Translations under genes and position numbers: made by a program
Shown: positions 35,187 through 43,611 of the stretch, piece by piece
Layout of the letters: every line of letters begins with the position of its first letter
Numbering within the stretch: position 1 is the first letter of the stretch
Notes under the pieces: model-generated
Databases searched by the model: none
What the model was told of the DNA's origin: nothing
The model's input: the letters and a program-made list of their open reading frames with translations, nothing else
Source: CAITWF01 sp038231575
GTDB taxonomy: Bacteria; Verrucomicrobiota; Verrucomicrobiia; Opitutales; Opitutaceae
Direction: 5' to 3'
DNA: 64,000 nucleotides
NCBI GenBank assembly: GCA_038231575.1
Contig: JBBRLB010000001.1
Span: 1 to 64,000 of the forward strand

Positions 35187-36881
35187 CTAGAACCCCGCGG
35201 AAAGGTCGAGATGCTGCTCGGTCATTTTGACTTCCGTGCGGTCGCCGTCGTCGATCAGCAGGCCGATCTGGAAATCTTCCGCGGGGAGGCGAGTGCGCGC
35301 CGCGACGAAATTGTAGCCGCATTCGCGCCACAACGGCTGGCCGAAAGCCCGGGCCACATCGGGGCGCGGCATGCTGAGCGTGCTGAACACGAGGTAGGAT
35401 TTTGCCGAGCGCAGCACGACGTGGATTTGGCCGCGCTTGGACAGCCGCTGCGGAATCATCGCCCAGCCTTCGAAGCCGACGGCGTGGGCGGTGGCGGTGA
35501 GGTCGGTGACATACGTGACCATCGTGGGATTGGTTTGCGGCGCACTGACCGTGCGAAGTTCGCAAAAACGGGGAAGCTGGTAAATGCCGCGCGCGGACGT
35601 CTGGGTGAGGACTTCCTTCGCGGTCTCCAGGCGCGGATGCAACTGGAAGCCGCCGGCATGGCCCTCTTCGCCGAACTGCTTGTAGCGGACTGCGGCATAG
35701 TCGCGCGAAATCAGAAACGTCTCCGCGAACGGGGCGGCCCGGGCATTGGCGGCGAGGTTGAAACCGATCAAGGCTGGCAGGCAGCCGAGCAGCAACCGAT
35801 AGGGTCGCAAGGGATTCGTCCAGTGCGTGAGCACCATGAAGGCCGTCAAAGACCACGCCAGCGAACCCAACACAAGGTAACGGGATTCGATTCGCGGACC
35901 GGCAATCGCGAAGCGGCCAAACGCCACCAGCGCCAGTGAGCCCACCGCGAACATGGCCAGCGGCATGATCAGCGGTTCGCGTTCCCACGCGCCGCGAAGC
36001 AGCAGCCAGCCGAGGAGGCCAACCAACGCGCCGCCGAAGTAAGGGGCGAGCGGCAGGGTGCCGAACGTCAGCGGGCCGCCGAGCAGCGCGAGCCAATACC
36101 GCGCGAGCCGGAGCAAACCGAAGCCAGAGAGATCGTGGACGCGATGCACGGCGTGCACTTCGAATCCGTGGAAGAAGACGGCGAGCGCCAGCCCACCCAG
36201 CGCACACCAACCCGCCAGCGCGCGCCACCGTTGCGCCCGCCCGAGCATGGCGATCCCGACCACCCACACCAGGCAACCGTGCGCGAGCGTGAAGGTCGCC
36301 AAGATGGCCAGCAGGCCTGCGGCCCAAAGGGACCACCGGGCTTTTTTCGTGAGCGCAAACAGCGCCCCGCCGGCCAGCAGTAGAATCTGGAAGTGATCGA
36401 TCGAGGCGCCCGACCACAGGAACGGCTCATAGTGCTCCAACTGAAACAGGCCGAACGCGAGGACGACGGCGAGTTGAACGCGCCGGACCAAGGTGCCGGC
36501 CGACACGATGAGCAGCGCGCAAAGCGCCAGGAAACACAGGTTGCCGAGGGCGCTGATGTAATCGAAATTCACCGTCCCACTCATCAGATAGGTCGTGGCG
36601 ACGATGAGCCGGCTGGTGACGGTGCGGTGTTCGTTTTCCAGCGCCAGCAATTGGGCGAACCGCTCCCATCCCGCGCTGCCGTCGAATCGCAGGAGGAAAC
36701 CAAGGACACTGTCGAAGTCGTCCCAAAATGCGATGTTGCGGCTGGTGGCAACGATGTGCCCCAGAATGTAAATGATCGGAAGCCCCGCGACGAGCACGAG
36801 GAAGGCCGGGATCGCGCCATGGACGCGAAGTATCTGCCGCCAGCGAGAGCTGGCACTGGAATTGGGGTAGGTCAGAAACAC
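35187..36881 (-). CDS. Polytopic membrane protein of unknown function
   Basis: 564 residues from a GTG at 36881. About eleven hydrophobic segments through residue 380 (IPAFLVLVAGLPIIYILGHI, LGNLCFLALCALLIVSAG, WVVGIAMLG and others), then a soluble C-terminal domain of about 180 residues. WDDFDSVLGFL in the first periplasmic loop, with an acidic pair after TM1, resembles the DD motif of GT-C glycosyltransferases such as PMT/ArnT, but the rest does not clearly match. I call it GT-C-like only as a possibility. The start codon sits in a tandem duplication (36869-36905). Confidence 0.65.
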   Translation of the reverse strand: MFLTYPNSSASSRWRQILRVHGAIPAFLVLVAGLPIIYILGHIVATSRNIAFWDDFDSVLGFLLRFDGSAGWERFAQLLALENEHRTVTSRLIVATTYLMSGTVNFDYISALGNLCFLALCALLIVSAGTLVRRVQLAVVLAFGLFQLEHYEPFLWSGASIDHFQILLLAGGALFALTKKARWSLWAAGLLAILATFTLAHGCLVWVVGIAMLGRAQRWRALAGWCALGGLALAVFFHGFEVHAVHRVHDLSGFGLLRLARYWLALLGGPLTFGTLPLAPYFGGALVGLLGWLLLRGAWEREPLIMPLAMFAVGSLALVAFGRFAIAGPRIESRYLVLGSLAWSLTAFMVLTHWTNPLRPYRLLLGCLPALIGFNLAANARAAPFAETFLISRDYAAVRYKQFGEEGHAGGFQLHPRLETAKEVLTQTSARGIYQLPRFCELRTVSAPQTNPTMVTYVTDLTATAHAVGFEGWAMIPQRLSKRGQIHVVLRSAKSYLVFSTLSMPRPDVARAFGQPLWRECGYNFVAARTRLPAEDFQIGLLIDDGDRTEVKMTEQHLDLSAGF

Positions 36882-36905
36882 ACCGACAGGTCAGAAACAC
36901 ACCGA
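36869..36905. repeat. Tandem duplication of 18 bp
   Basis: AGGTCAGAAACACACCGA occurs at 36869-36886 and again at 36888-36905, 19 bp apart. The first copy contains the proposed GTG start of the minus-strand membrane protein. Confidence 0.8.
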
Positions 36906-37073
36906 GGGGAAAACGTCCTGACCCAATCGGGAGAACTTCCCGCCGCAAGTGGAAATGTCTTTGCGCCGCAAGAAATTGAAAAGGCATTTTGCACGACGCT
37001 TCGGCGTTCGGCCGCCGAAGCTTGGCTTCTGAAATTCGAGGCGCGTGGTTAACCTCCCGCGTGTGAAAATCTT

Positions 37074-37508
37074 GTGCCCGCTTCCGTTTCTGCCCTTCGT
37101 CTTTCCGTGAAGATTTTGCGGTGGTTGCTCGCGGTTTTTTTGGTGGTCGCAGGCGCGAATCATTTTCGCACGCCGGAAATTTATCTTGGCATGATGCCGC
37201 CTTGGCTGCCGGCGCCGGCGGTGCTCAACGCGATCGCGGGCGGGGCGGAAATCCTCGGCGGGATCGGCATCCTTGTGCCGCGGACGCGACGGCTCGCGGG
37301 CTGGGGACTCGTCTTCCTGCTGATGGCGGTGTTTCCGGCGAACGTGCATGTCGCGCTCGAAGGAAAAATGCCCGGCACGAGTTTCTCGCCGTTGACGCTT
37401 TGGCTGCGACTGCCCGTTCAAGTGGCGTTCATCGCGTGGGTGTGGTGGGTCGCGATCGCGCGGGTTGCACGCGACGGCGGAATGCGTTCACACTCCGGCA
37501 CCCCATGA
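37074..37508 (+). CDS. DoxX-family membrane protein
   Basis: 144 residues from a GTG at 37074. Four TM helices as in DoxX/DoxD: ILRWLLAVFLVVAGANHF, AVLNAIAGGAEILGGIGILV, LAGWGLVFLLMAVFPANVHV and a C-terminal LPVQVAFIAWVWWVAIA. HFRTPEIYLGMMPPWLPAP is a family signature. Function of such proteins is often redox or thiosulfate linked, but unknown here. The stop overlaps the start of the next gene (ATGA at 37505-37508). Confidence 0.85.
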   Translation: MPASVSALRLSVKILRWLLAVFLVVAGANHFRTPEIYLGMMPPWLPAPAVLNAIAGGAEILGGIGILVPRTRRLAGWGLVFLLMAVFPANVHVALEGKMPGTSFSPLTLWLRLPVQVAFIAWVWWVAIARVARDGGMRSHSGTP

Positions 37509-38845
37509 ATCGCCGCACTTTTCTTCACTCCACTGCGGCCGCGAGTGCGCTGGCCGCGTTTTCCATTCGCACACGGGCCCAGGAAAAATCCGGGCGCAAA
37601 TATCGCACCGCGCTGGTCGGCTGCGGCTGGTGGGGCGGCAACATCGTCGGCGAGGCGATGGCGAGCGGCGCGTGTGAGATCGTGGGCCTGTGCGACGTTG
37701 ATCAACGTCAGCTCGATCCGACGGCGGAGCGCGTCACCAAACTTACGGGGGATCAGCCGCGAAAATACCGCGACTACCGTGAACTGCTCGCGCAGGAAAA
37801 GCCCGAGATCGTGATCGTGGCGACGCCCGATCACTGGCACGCGTTGCCGACCATCGCGGCGGTGAAGGCGGGTGCGCACGTTTACGTCGAGAAACCGATC
37901 GCGCACACGATTATGGAAGGACGCGCGATGGTGAACGCGGCGCGCGCGGCAAACCGGGTGGTGCAAGTCGGCACGCACCGCCGCACCTCGCCGCACACGA
38001 TCCAAGCGCGGGAGATGATCCGCTCGGGCAAGGTCGGCGAAATCGGGATGATTCGCTGCTTTGTGAACACGAACGGCACGGGCCCCGAGAAACCGCTGCC
38101 GACCCTACCGGTGCCGGCCGGACTCGACTGGGATCTGTGGTGCGGCCCGGCGCCGTTGCGGCCGTTCAACGGCACGGCGAACAACCAGGGCATCCATCCG
38201 CGCGGCTTCCGCCAATATCTCGATTACGCCAACGGCACGCTCGGTGACTGGGCCATCCACTGGTTCGATCAAGTGCTCTGGATCACCGACGAGAAAGCGC
38301 CGAAGAAAGTTTTCGCACTCGGCGGCCGCCCGATCAAGGGCCCGCCGGTGCTCACGCCCAACGAACAAACCACGGATGCGCCAGATCACCAGCTGGCGAA
38401 TTTCGAGTTCGAAAAATTCAATCTGACCTGGGAATCGCGGCAATTCGCCGGCCACAACGGCGAAAAAGGCGACAACGCCGGCGCGAATTTCTACGGCACC
38501 AAGGGCGTATTTCAGGTGGGCTGGCGCGGCGGTTGGACATTTTTTCCCGCCAATGCCAGCGATCCCGTGCTGCACGAGGACGCGAAGCTCAACCAGCCCG
38601 ACGGACAGAATATCCGCGAGCTCTGGGCGGATTTTCTCGATGCGATCCGGACGGGACGTCGTCCGGTGGCAGACATCGAGGAGGGGCATCGTTCGACGAA
38701 TTGTTCGCTGCTGGCCGTGATCAGCATGAAGGTCGGCCGCAGCCTCGCGTGGGACGCGGCCAAGGAAACGATCATCGGCGATCCCGAGGCGAATATACTC
38801 CTGCGTCGCGCCTATCGCAAAGGCTGGGAATATCCGCAGGCGTAG
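37505..38845 (+). CDS. Tat-exported Gfo/Idh/MocA-family oxidoreductase
   Basis: 446 residues. Twin-arginine signal MNRRTFLHSTAAASALAAF. Rossmann domain (about 35-155): TALVGCGWWGGNIVGEA, IVATPDHWHALPTIAAVKAG and the EKP motif (VYVEKPIAH), then the C-terminal alpha/beta domain with GTHRRTSPHTI and a DWAIHWFD segment that supplies the active-site His. NAD(P)-dependent sugar or cyclitol dehydrogenase, here exported. Coupled to DoxX and followed 28 bp later by a sugar epimerase-like gene. Confidence 0.91.
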   Translation: MNRRTFLHSTAAASALAAFSIRTRAQEKSGRKYRTALVGCGWWGGNIVGEAMASGACEIVGLCDVDQRQLDPTAERVTKLTGDQPRKYRDYRELLAQEKPEIVIVATPDHWHALPTIAAVKAGAHVYVEKPIAHTIMEGRAMVNAARAANRVVQVGTHRRTSPHTIQAREMIRSGKVGEIGMIRCFVNTNGTGPEKPLPTLPVPAGLDWDLWCGPAPLRPFNGTANNQGIHPRGFRQYLDYANGTLGDWAIHWFDQVLWITDEKAPKKVFALGGRPIKGPPVLTPNEQTTDAPDHQLANFEFEKFNLTWESRQFAGHNGEKGDNAGANFYGTKGVFQVGWRGGWTFFPANASDPVLHEDAKLNQPDGQNIRELWADFLDAIRTGRRPVADIEEGHRSTNCSLLAVISMKVGRSLAWDAAKETIIGDPEANILLRRAYRKGWEYPQA

Positions 38846-38873
38846 CGAACGCATCAATTTTATCCGTCCGATC

Positions 38874-39800
38874 ATGAATGTTCCTCCGTCAGCGTGGCGC
38901 CGGCTGATTTCGGGCCTGGGTTTTAGTGCGGCGGGATTCAGCCTTGCGATCGCGGCCGAGACTTCGGTCGTGCCGCCACCGGTGCCCGGGTTTCCGATCG
39001 GCCGGTGTGTGTTGGTGCTCAACATCACTTCGCCCGAGGATGCGAAGACGGCGGGGTTCGAGTATCTGGAGGTCAATCTCCCTGATTTGCTGCCGCTGTC
39101 GGACGAAGAATTTGCGCGGGTGGTCGCGCGGCTCCGGAGCATTGGGATTCCGTTGCTCTCGGGTTACGGATTCATGCCCGCCGATCTCAAGATCGTGGGG
39201 CCGGGGGTCGAGGCGGCGCGCGTGGACGCGGCGCTTCGCCGCGGACTCGACCGCGCGAAGCAGCTCGGACTGAGCATGGTCGTCCACGGCAATGTCATTG
39301 CAGGCAGCCGGCGCGCGCCGGATGGATTTCCCCTCGCGGAAGCACGGAAGCAGTTTGTCGATTTCTGCCGCCGGGCGGCGCGCGAAGCAGCGGCGCGGGG
39401 CATCACCGTCCTCATCCAGCCGATGGGCGTGAAGTCCACGAACGTGATCAACACCGTCGCGGAAGGCCTCGCCTTGGTCGAGGAAGTGAACAGCCCGCAG
39501 CTGCAAATGCTCGTGGATTTCTCCTCGCTGGTGGAGGGGCAGGAAGACTTTGCGATTCTTCGTCGGGCGGCGCCGCACATCCGGCAGCTTGAAATTCAGA
39601 ATCCAAACGGCCGCGTCTATCCGCAACGGGCGGATGAGGCTGACTACGGGTCGTTTCTCCGGGCGCTGAAAGCGGGCGGCTATCAGGGCGGAATCAGCAT
39701 TCACGGCAAACCCGGCGATTTTTTCACGACCGCGCCGCGGGCGCTCACGATGTTGCGCGGACTGATCGCGGCGGAACTCGCCCCGGGGAAGAAAGACTGA
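38874..39800 (+). CDS. Exported sugar phosphate isomerase/epimerase-like protein
   Basis: 308 residues. N-terminal hydrophobic signal (LISGLGFSAAGFSLAIAAE). TIM-barrel of the xylose-isomerase-like family: FEYLEVNLPDLLPL, QLGLSMVVHGNV, GITVLIQPMGVKSTNVI, LQMLVDFSSLVEG and a late QGGISIHGKP. Metal ligands expected at Glu/His/Asp are only partly conserved (QPM where EP is usual), so the activity may have changed. Third gene of the DoxX operon. Probably works with the oxidoreductase on an oxidised sugar. Confidence 0.78.
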   Translation: MNVPPSAWRRLISGLGFSAAGFSLAIAAETSVVPPPVPGFPIGRCVLVLNITSPEDAKTAGFEYLEVNLPDLLPLSDEEFARVVARLRSIGIPLLSGYGFMPADLKIVGPGVEAARVDAALRRGLDRAKQLGLSMVVHGNVIAGSRRAPDGFPLAEARKQFVDFCRRAAREAAARGITVLIQPMGVKSTNVINTVAEGLALVEEVNSPQLQMLVDFSSLVEGQEDFAILRRAAPHIRQLEIQNPNGRVYPQRADEADYGSFLRALKAGGYQGGISIHGKPGDFFTTAPRALTMLRGLIAAELAPGKKD

Positions 39801-39825
39801 CGCGCGGCGCTGGCCGCAGTCAGTC
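39795..39825. terminator. Hairpin spanning two convergent stop codons
   Basis: GACTG at 39795 pairs with CAGTC at 39821, with an inner GCGGC/GCCGC pairing. It covers the stop codons of both convergent genes. No T-run, so the terminator role is tentative. Confidence 0.35.
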
Positions 39826-40302
39826 CGCGATCGGAAACGCGAGCCGGAGCGTTTCGCCGACGGGCAGCGCGCGCCACTGCACGATCAGGGCGGCGCGCTG
39901 GGCGCGGATGCGGGCGAGTTCCACGGCCGCCACTCTGCGATAGGGCGGGAGCCCCTGTGCCGTGAGCGAGTCGGTGAGCGCGGCCGAAAATTCCGTCTCG
40001 GACAAATCGTCGTCCAGCCGCTCGATGTTGCCCACAAGATTTTCCGCCAGCAGGCCCTCCACCGGTAGCCGGGCGGCGACACCGGCTTGGGTGAAATCCT
40101 CAAGATTCCAGCCGGCGGCGATGAGGCCAAAGAAGCCCTCGCGCAACCCGAGTTCCGACTCGACGGCGAAGTGCGTGAGATCGTGCAGCGGAAAAAATGA
40201 CGGCACGCGCAACCACGTCGCGGTGCCGTCGGGCCGGCGGCAGGTGAGCGCGGAGCGTTCGGCGGAAACTTTCTTCAGCTCGATCTGGAGCAGGCGGCGC
40301 AT
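39820..40302 (-). CDS. Conserved hypothetical protein
   Basis: 160 residues from the ATG at 40302. No signal peptide or TM. A compact pattern LTCRRPDGTATWLRVPSFFP, then PLHDLTHFAVESELGLREGFFG and IAAGWNLEDF recurs in uncharacterised small proteins that I have seen in several phyla. The conserved His/Asp/Glu cluster (HDLTHFAVE) could bind a metal. Function unknown. Convergent with the sugar epimerase gene. Confidence 0.65.
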   Translation of the reverse strand: MRRLLQIELKKVSAERSALTCRRPDGTATWLRVPSFFPLHDLTHFAVESELGLREGFFGLIAAGWNLEDFTQAGVAARLPVEGLLAENLVGNIERLDDDLSETEFSAALTDSLTAQGLPPYRRVAAVELARIRAQRAALIVQWRALPVGETLRLAFPIAD

Positions 40303-40364
40303 AACGGGTGACGGGTCGGAGTAATCGTGAAAACGCGAAAGAGCGGAGACACCGAAAGAATCCT

Positions 40365-41090
40365 TCAGGGCTTTCGCTCTTCGGTGTTGCCGCGCTTGAT
40401 CTGACGCGGCTTCGACTCCACCAGGCGCGGAAACTCCACGCCCCACAGCGAGGGGTGCTCCTGGCGGTGCGAGTCGGCGTCAGACGCGAGATGCCTGAAC
40501 ACATCGGCGAAACGCAGGCTGCATTGGAGCCGGCGCTGCGTCTTCGAATCGATCTTCGGGTTCACCTCGATGATGGCGGTGGTGAAGGGCGGGGCCGCTT
40601 TGATTTTCTTCGCGGCGGCGCGCGCTTGTTCGGGCGTGAGCGACTTGTCCTTGATCACGGCGTCGAGTTTTTCGAGATCGGCGCGGGTGACGGAACCCCA
40701 GAGTTTTCTCCACGCGGCCGGTTCGATCCGCGGCGCAACGAGGTTTACGAACCGTTTCTCCTCGCCGGCCTGCTCCCAAAATCCGAGCGCGAGGATGAAC
40801 GGCTCGTGAATGTCGAACTGCCGCAGCGCATCGCCGAGATCGATCGGCGTGCCATATTTGATCGCCTTGGGGTTCACCGGCACGCCGCCGTGATCGTGGT
40901 TTTGGGCGGCGGGGATGTCCCATTTTTGCGTGTAACTCGGCGGGCGGTAGCCGCCAAAAAACGTGTCGTCGATCCATTCCTCGAAAACGAGGCCATGGTG
41001 CTGCACCTCTTGCGCGACGGACGTAACCATCGCGATCATTGCGCCGATCGTCGCGGCGAAAATCTTGAGGCGATGCGAAAGGCGATTCAT
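40365..41090 (-). CDS. Exported hypothetical protein resembling a restriction-endonuclease-like fold
   Basis: 241 residues. N-terminal signal peptide (IFAATIGAMIAMVTSVAQ). The mature part reads GLVFEEWIDDTFFGG, KWDIPAAQ, GGVPVNPKAIKYGTPIDLGDALRQF, then FILALGFW, and late IIEVNPKIDSKTQRRLQCSL. The order Glu helix, WDIP strand, PVNPK strand, DALRQ helix recalls PD-(D/E)XK type II restriction endonucleases, with Asn in the place of the second acidic residue. That is my structural guess. No methyltransferase is nearby, and the signal peptide argues against host-DNA cleavage. Confidence 0.55.
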   Translation of the reverse strand: MNRLSHRLKIFAATIGAMIAMVTSVAQEVQHHGLVFEEWIDDTFFGGYRPPSYTQKWDIPAAQNHDHGGVPVNPKAIKYGTPIDLGDALRQFDIHEPFILALGFWEQAGEEKRFVNLVAPRIEPAAWRKLWGSVTRADLEKLDAVIKDKSLTPEQARAAAKKIKAAPPFTTAIIEVNPKIDSKTQRRLQCSLRFADVFRHLASDADSHRQEHPSLWGVEFPRLVESKPRQIKRGNTEERKP

Positions 41091-41116
41091 GTGAACGGCG
41101 ACGGAGGGACTCTGAC

Positions 41117-42085
41117 TTAATGCGCGAGCAGTGCGCGCACTTCCTTTTCGAGTGCGGCACCGGCGGAGCGATGAGCGAGCCGGTAAGTGTTGGTGGAACT
41201 CAACTGGTCTCCCGGCTTCAACGTTTTCAGTGGGCTCAGCGTTTCGAATTCAACGTAAGGCACGGGGTCGGCGTTGGTGTAGACCTCGACACTGCAACCG
41301 TCGTCGGGATAGTCGGCGCCCGCGACGCGCGAAAGGTCGATGCGGAGAAGTTGCCGCTCACCGGCCCAGACGAGGACGGAGCCGTCGTTCCCGGTTTTGT
41401 GCGACTCAGCGCGGTCGCGGGTGATGCGCACCCAGTCGACTTCGCGCTTTCGAAAGGCCTCGGGCATCGGCCAAGTCGGTGCGGCTCCGGTCGGAAACTT
41501 CGAGCGCGCTGGAACAGGCATAAAACCAGCGACGGGATCGCGGAGCTGGCTGATGACCCACACCGAGACTGTGACGGGTTCGCCGGAAATTTTTTCGTAA
41601 GTCGTCTCGACGCGCATGACGGGCTCGGTCGGGTCGAGCGCGATGCGGCGCACGGTGCGCAGGTGGAAGCGCGGACTTTCCGGTGAGGTGAGCGTGACGG
41701 AGCGATCGTCGTTCACGCGGGCGGTGAGCGGCGCGGCGTCGAAGATGTCGGGCGGCGGCCAGTTCCAGAGCGTTTGCGGCGCCGGCCAGGTTTTGTCGCC
41801 GCCGAAACTGCCGTGCGCGGTTTTCCACGGATCGGCCGGCATGGGCTGGCCCGCGAGTTTTTCGTTTTCCCAAAACGGGCCGTCGGTCTCGCCGGCGAAA
41901 CGAAGCTGCATCACGCGACCCACGGCGGGCACGATGACGGCCTCGACCACGCCATTGCGCAGCACGATCGCGTCGTGCCAGCCGCGATGATTCTGAGCGG
42001 TGGCGACGGTGACGGAGGATTCGGCGGTGCCGCCGCGGGTGACCAACGTCAGGGCAAGGAGCGTGAGCAGGGGCGGAACGCGCAT
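41117..42085 (-). CDS. Exported DUF4380-like protein (mutarotase-like fold)
   Basis: 322 residues from the ATG at 42085, giving a signal peptide (LLTLLALTLVTRGGTA). VLRNGVVEAVIVPAVGRVMQL near the N-terminus and RTVRRIALDPTEPVMRVETTY in the middle match DUF4380 and the beta-sandwich galactose-mutarotase-like superfamily. Likely a carbohydrate-binding or processing exported protein. Divergent from the sulfatase gene over 100 bp, which suggests a shared polysaccharide theme. Confidence 0.7.
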   Translation of the reverse strand: MRVPPLLTLLALTLVTRGGTAESSVTVATAQNHRGWHDAIVLRNGVVEAVIVPAVGRVMQLRFAGETDGPFWENEKLAGQPMPADPWKTAHGSFGGDKTWPAPQTLWNWPPPDIFDAAPLTARVNDDRSVTLTSPESPRFHLRTVRRIALDPTEPVMRVETTYEKISGEPVTVSVWVISQLRDPVAGFMPVPARSKFPTGAAPTWPMPEAFRKREVDWVRITRDRAESHKTGNDGSVLVWAGERQLLRIDLSRVAGADYPDDGCSVEVYTNADPVPYVEFETLSPLKTLKPGDQLSSTNTYRLAHRSAGAALEKEVRALLAH

Positions 42086-42185
42086 GGGCCGAGCTTGGGC
42101 GCGCTCGCCGGCGGGCACAAGGCCGCTCGCGGCGCGGAAAAGTTGGCCAACCGCGGGGCCGTGGTCCACGCTCCGGACTACCCCG

Positions 42186-43610
42186 ATGAATTCTCGCGCT
42201 TTCTTTTTCCGCCTGGCCGCAGGCTTTGTGTCAGCGGTAACGCTCACTCTGGCCCAAGCCCCGCGGCCCAACATCGTCTTCATCCTCGCCGACGATCTTG
42301 GTTACGGCGAACTCGGTTGCTACGGCGAAAAACTGATTGCGACGCCGCAGGTCGATCGGCTCGCGGCGGAGGGGATGAAGTTCACCCAGTTCTACGCGGG
42401 CTGCACCGTGTGCGCGCCGTCGCGCAGCGTGTTGATGACGGGCCTGCACATGGGCCACACGACGGTGCGCGGCAACGCGGGCCGGGGTGATTCGGCGGCG
42501 CAGACCTTGCGCGCCGGCGACATCACGATCGCGCGCGTGCTGCACGACGCGGGTTACGCGACGGGCCTCACCGGCAAGTGGGGCCTCGGGCTCGAGCACG
42601 AAGAAGGGGAACCGCGCAAGCAGGGATTCGATTACTATTTTGGTTTCCTCAACCAGACCCACGCCCACAACCACTACCCGGATTTTCTGTGGCGCAACGG
42701 CGAGAAGATCCCGCTGCCGAACGTCGTCACGCCGGTCGGCGAAGTGACCGGCGCGGGCTACGCGACGAAGCGCGTCGTTTACGCGAACGATCTGTTCTTT
42801 GACGAGGCGAAGGCATTCATCGCGCGGAATCGCGCGAACCCGTTTTTCCTCTACCTCGCGTTGACGACGCCGCACGCGAACAACGAAGCGGCCCGCGCGC
42901 TCGGCGACGGCAACGAAGTGCCGGAGCACAAGGCTTACGCGGCGCAGCCGTGGAACGATTCGCAGAAAAATCACGCTGCGATGATCTCGCGGATGGACAC
43001 GGGCGTCGGCGCCGTGATGGCGCAGCTCAAGGAACTCGGGCTCGACGATCGCACACTGGTGATTTTTACGAGTGACAACGGCCCGCACCGCGAGGGCGGG
43101 CCGAACTACGCCCCGGAGTTTTTCACGGCGAGCGGCCCGTTGCGCGGTATCAAGCGCGACTTGTGGGACGGTGGCATCCGGGTGCCCTTCATCGCGCGAT
43201 GGCCGGGAAAAATCAAAGCGGGCGCCGAGTCAAAACAGGTCGGATATTTCGGCGATATGATGGCGACATTCGCGGAGTTCACAGACGCGAAACCACCGGC
43301 GAACGTCGACAGCGTCAGCCTCGTGCCGACCTTGCTCGGCCGCGGCCCGCAGGCGAAACACGACTTTCTCTACTGGGAATTTTACGAGGGCGGGGTCAGC
43401 CAGTCGGTGCTGCTCGGCGATCGGTGGAAGGGTGTCCGGCTGAAATCGCCGGCCGCGCCGATCGCCGTCTACGATCTCTCGGCCGATCTCGGCGAGCAGA
43501 CGGATGTCGCGGCGAAGCAGCCGGCGATCGTCGCGCGCGTCGCCGAGATCATGAAATCCCAGCACATCGACAACGCATACTGGAAGATTCCGGCCGCGGC
43601 GGGCAAGTAG
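42186..43610 (+). CDS. Exported type I sulfatase
   Basis: 474 residues from the ATG at 42186. Signal peptide (FFFRLAAGFVSAVTLTLAQA). Sulfatase N-terminus NIVFILADDLGYGELGCYG with metal-binding DD, and the formylglycine motif CAPSR (C76 as the modified residue), FTSDNGPHREGG with late metal ligands, and DLWDGGIRVPFIARWPG. It removes sulfate esters, probably from sulfated polysaccharide, in the periplasm. It is of the Cys type so it needs formylglycine-generating enzyme or anSME, which are not in this window. Confidence 0.93.
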   Translation: MNSRAFFFRLAAGFVSAVTLTLAQAPRPNIVFILADDLGYGELGCYGEKLIATPQVDRLAAEGMKFTQFYAGCTVCAPSRSVLMTGLHMGHTTVRGNAGRGDSAAQTLRAGDITIARVLHDAGYATGLTGKWGLGLEHEEGEPRKQGFDYYFGFLNQTHAHNHYPDFLWRNGEKIPLPNVVTPVGEVTGAGYATKRVVYANDLFFDEAKAFIARNRANPFFLYLALTTPHANNEAARALGDGNEVPEHKAYAAQPWNDSQKNHAAMISRMDTGVGAVMAQLKELGLDDRTLVIFTSDNGPHREGGPNYAPEFFTASGPLRGIKRDLWDGGIRVPFIARWPGKIKAGAESKQVGYFGDMMATFAEFTDAKPPANVDSVSLVPTLLGRGPQAKHDFLYWEFYEGGVSQSVLLGDRWKGVRLKSPAAPIAVYDLSADLGEQTDVAAKQPAIVARVAEIMKSQHIDNAYWKIPAAAGK

Positions 43611-43611
43611 C

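Noticed and set aside
35187..36417. Long upstream extension (34381-36417) of the RNA methyltransferase
   Set aside because: The extension reads in a shifted frame across the membrane protein gene and has no homology; the methyltransferase fits from the ATG at 35139.
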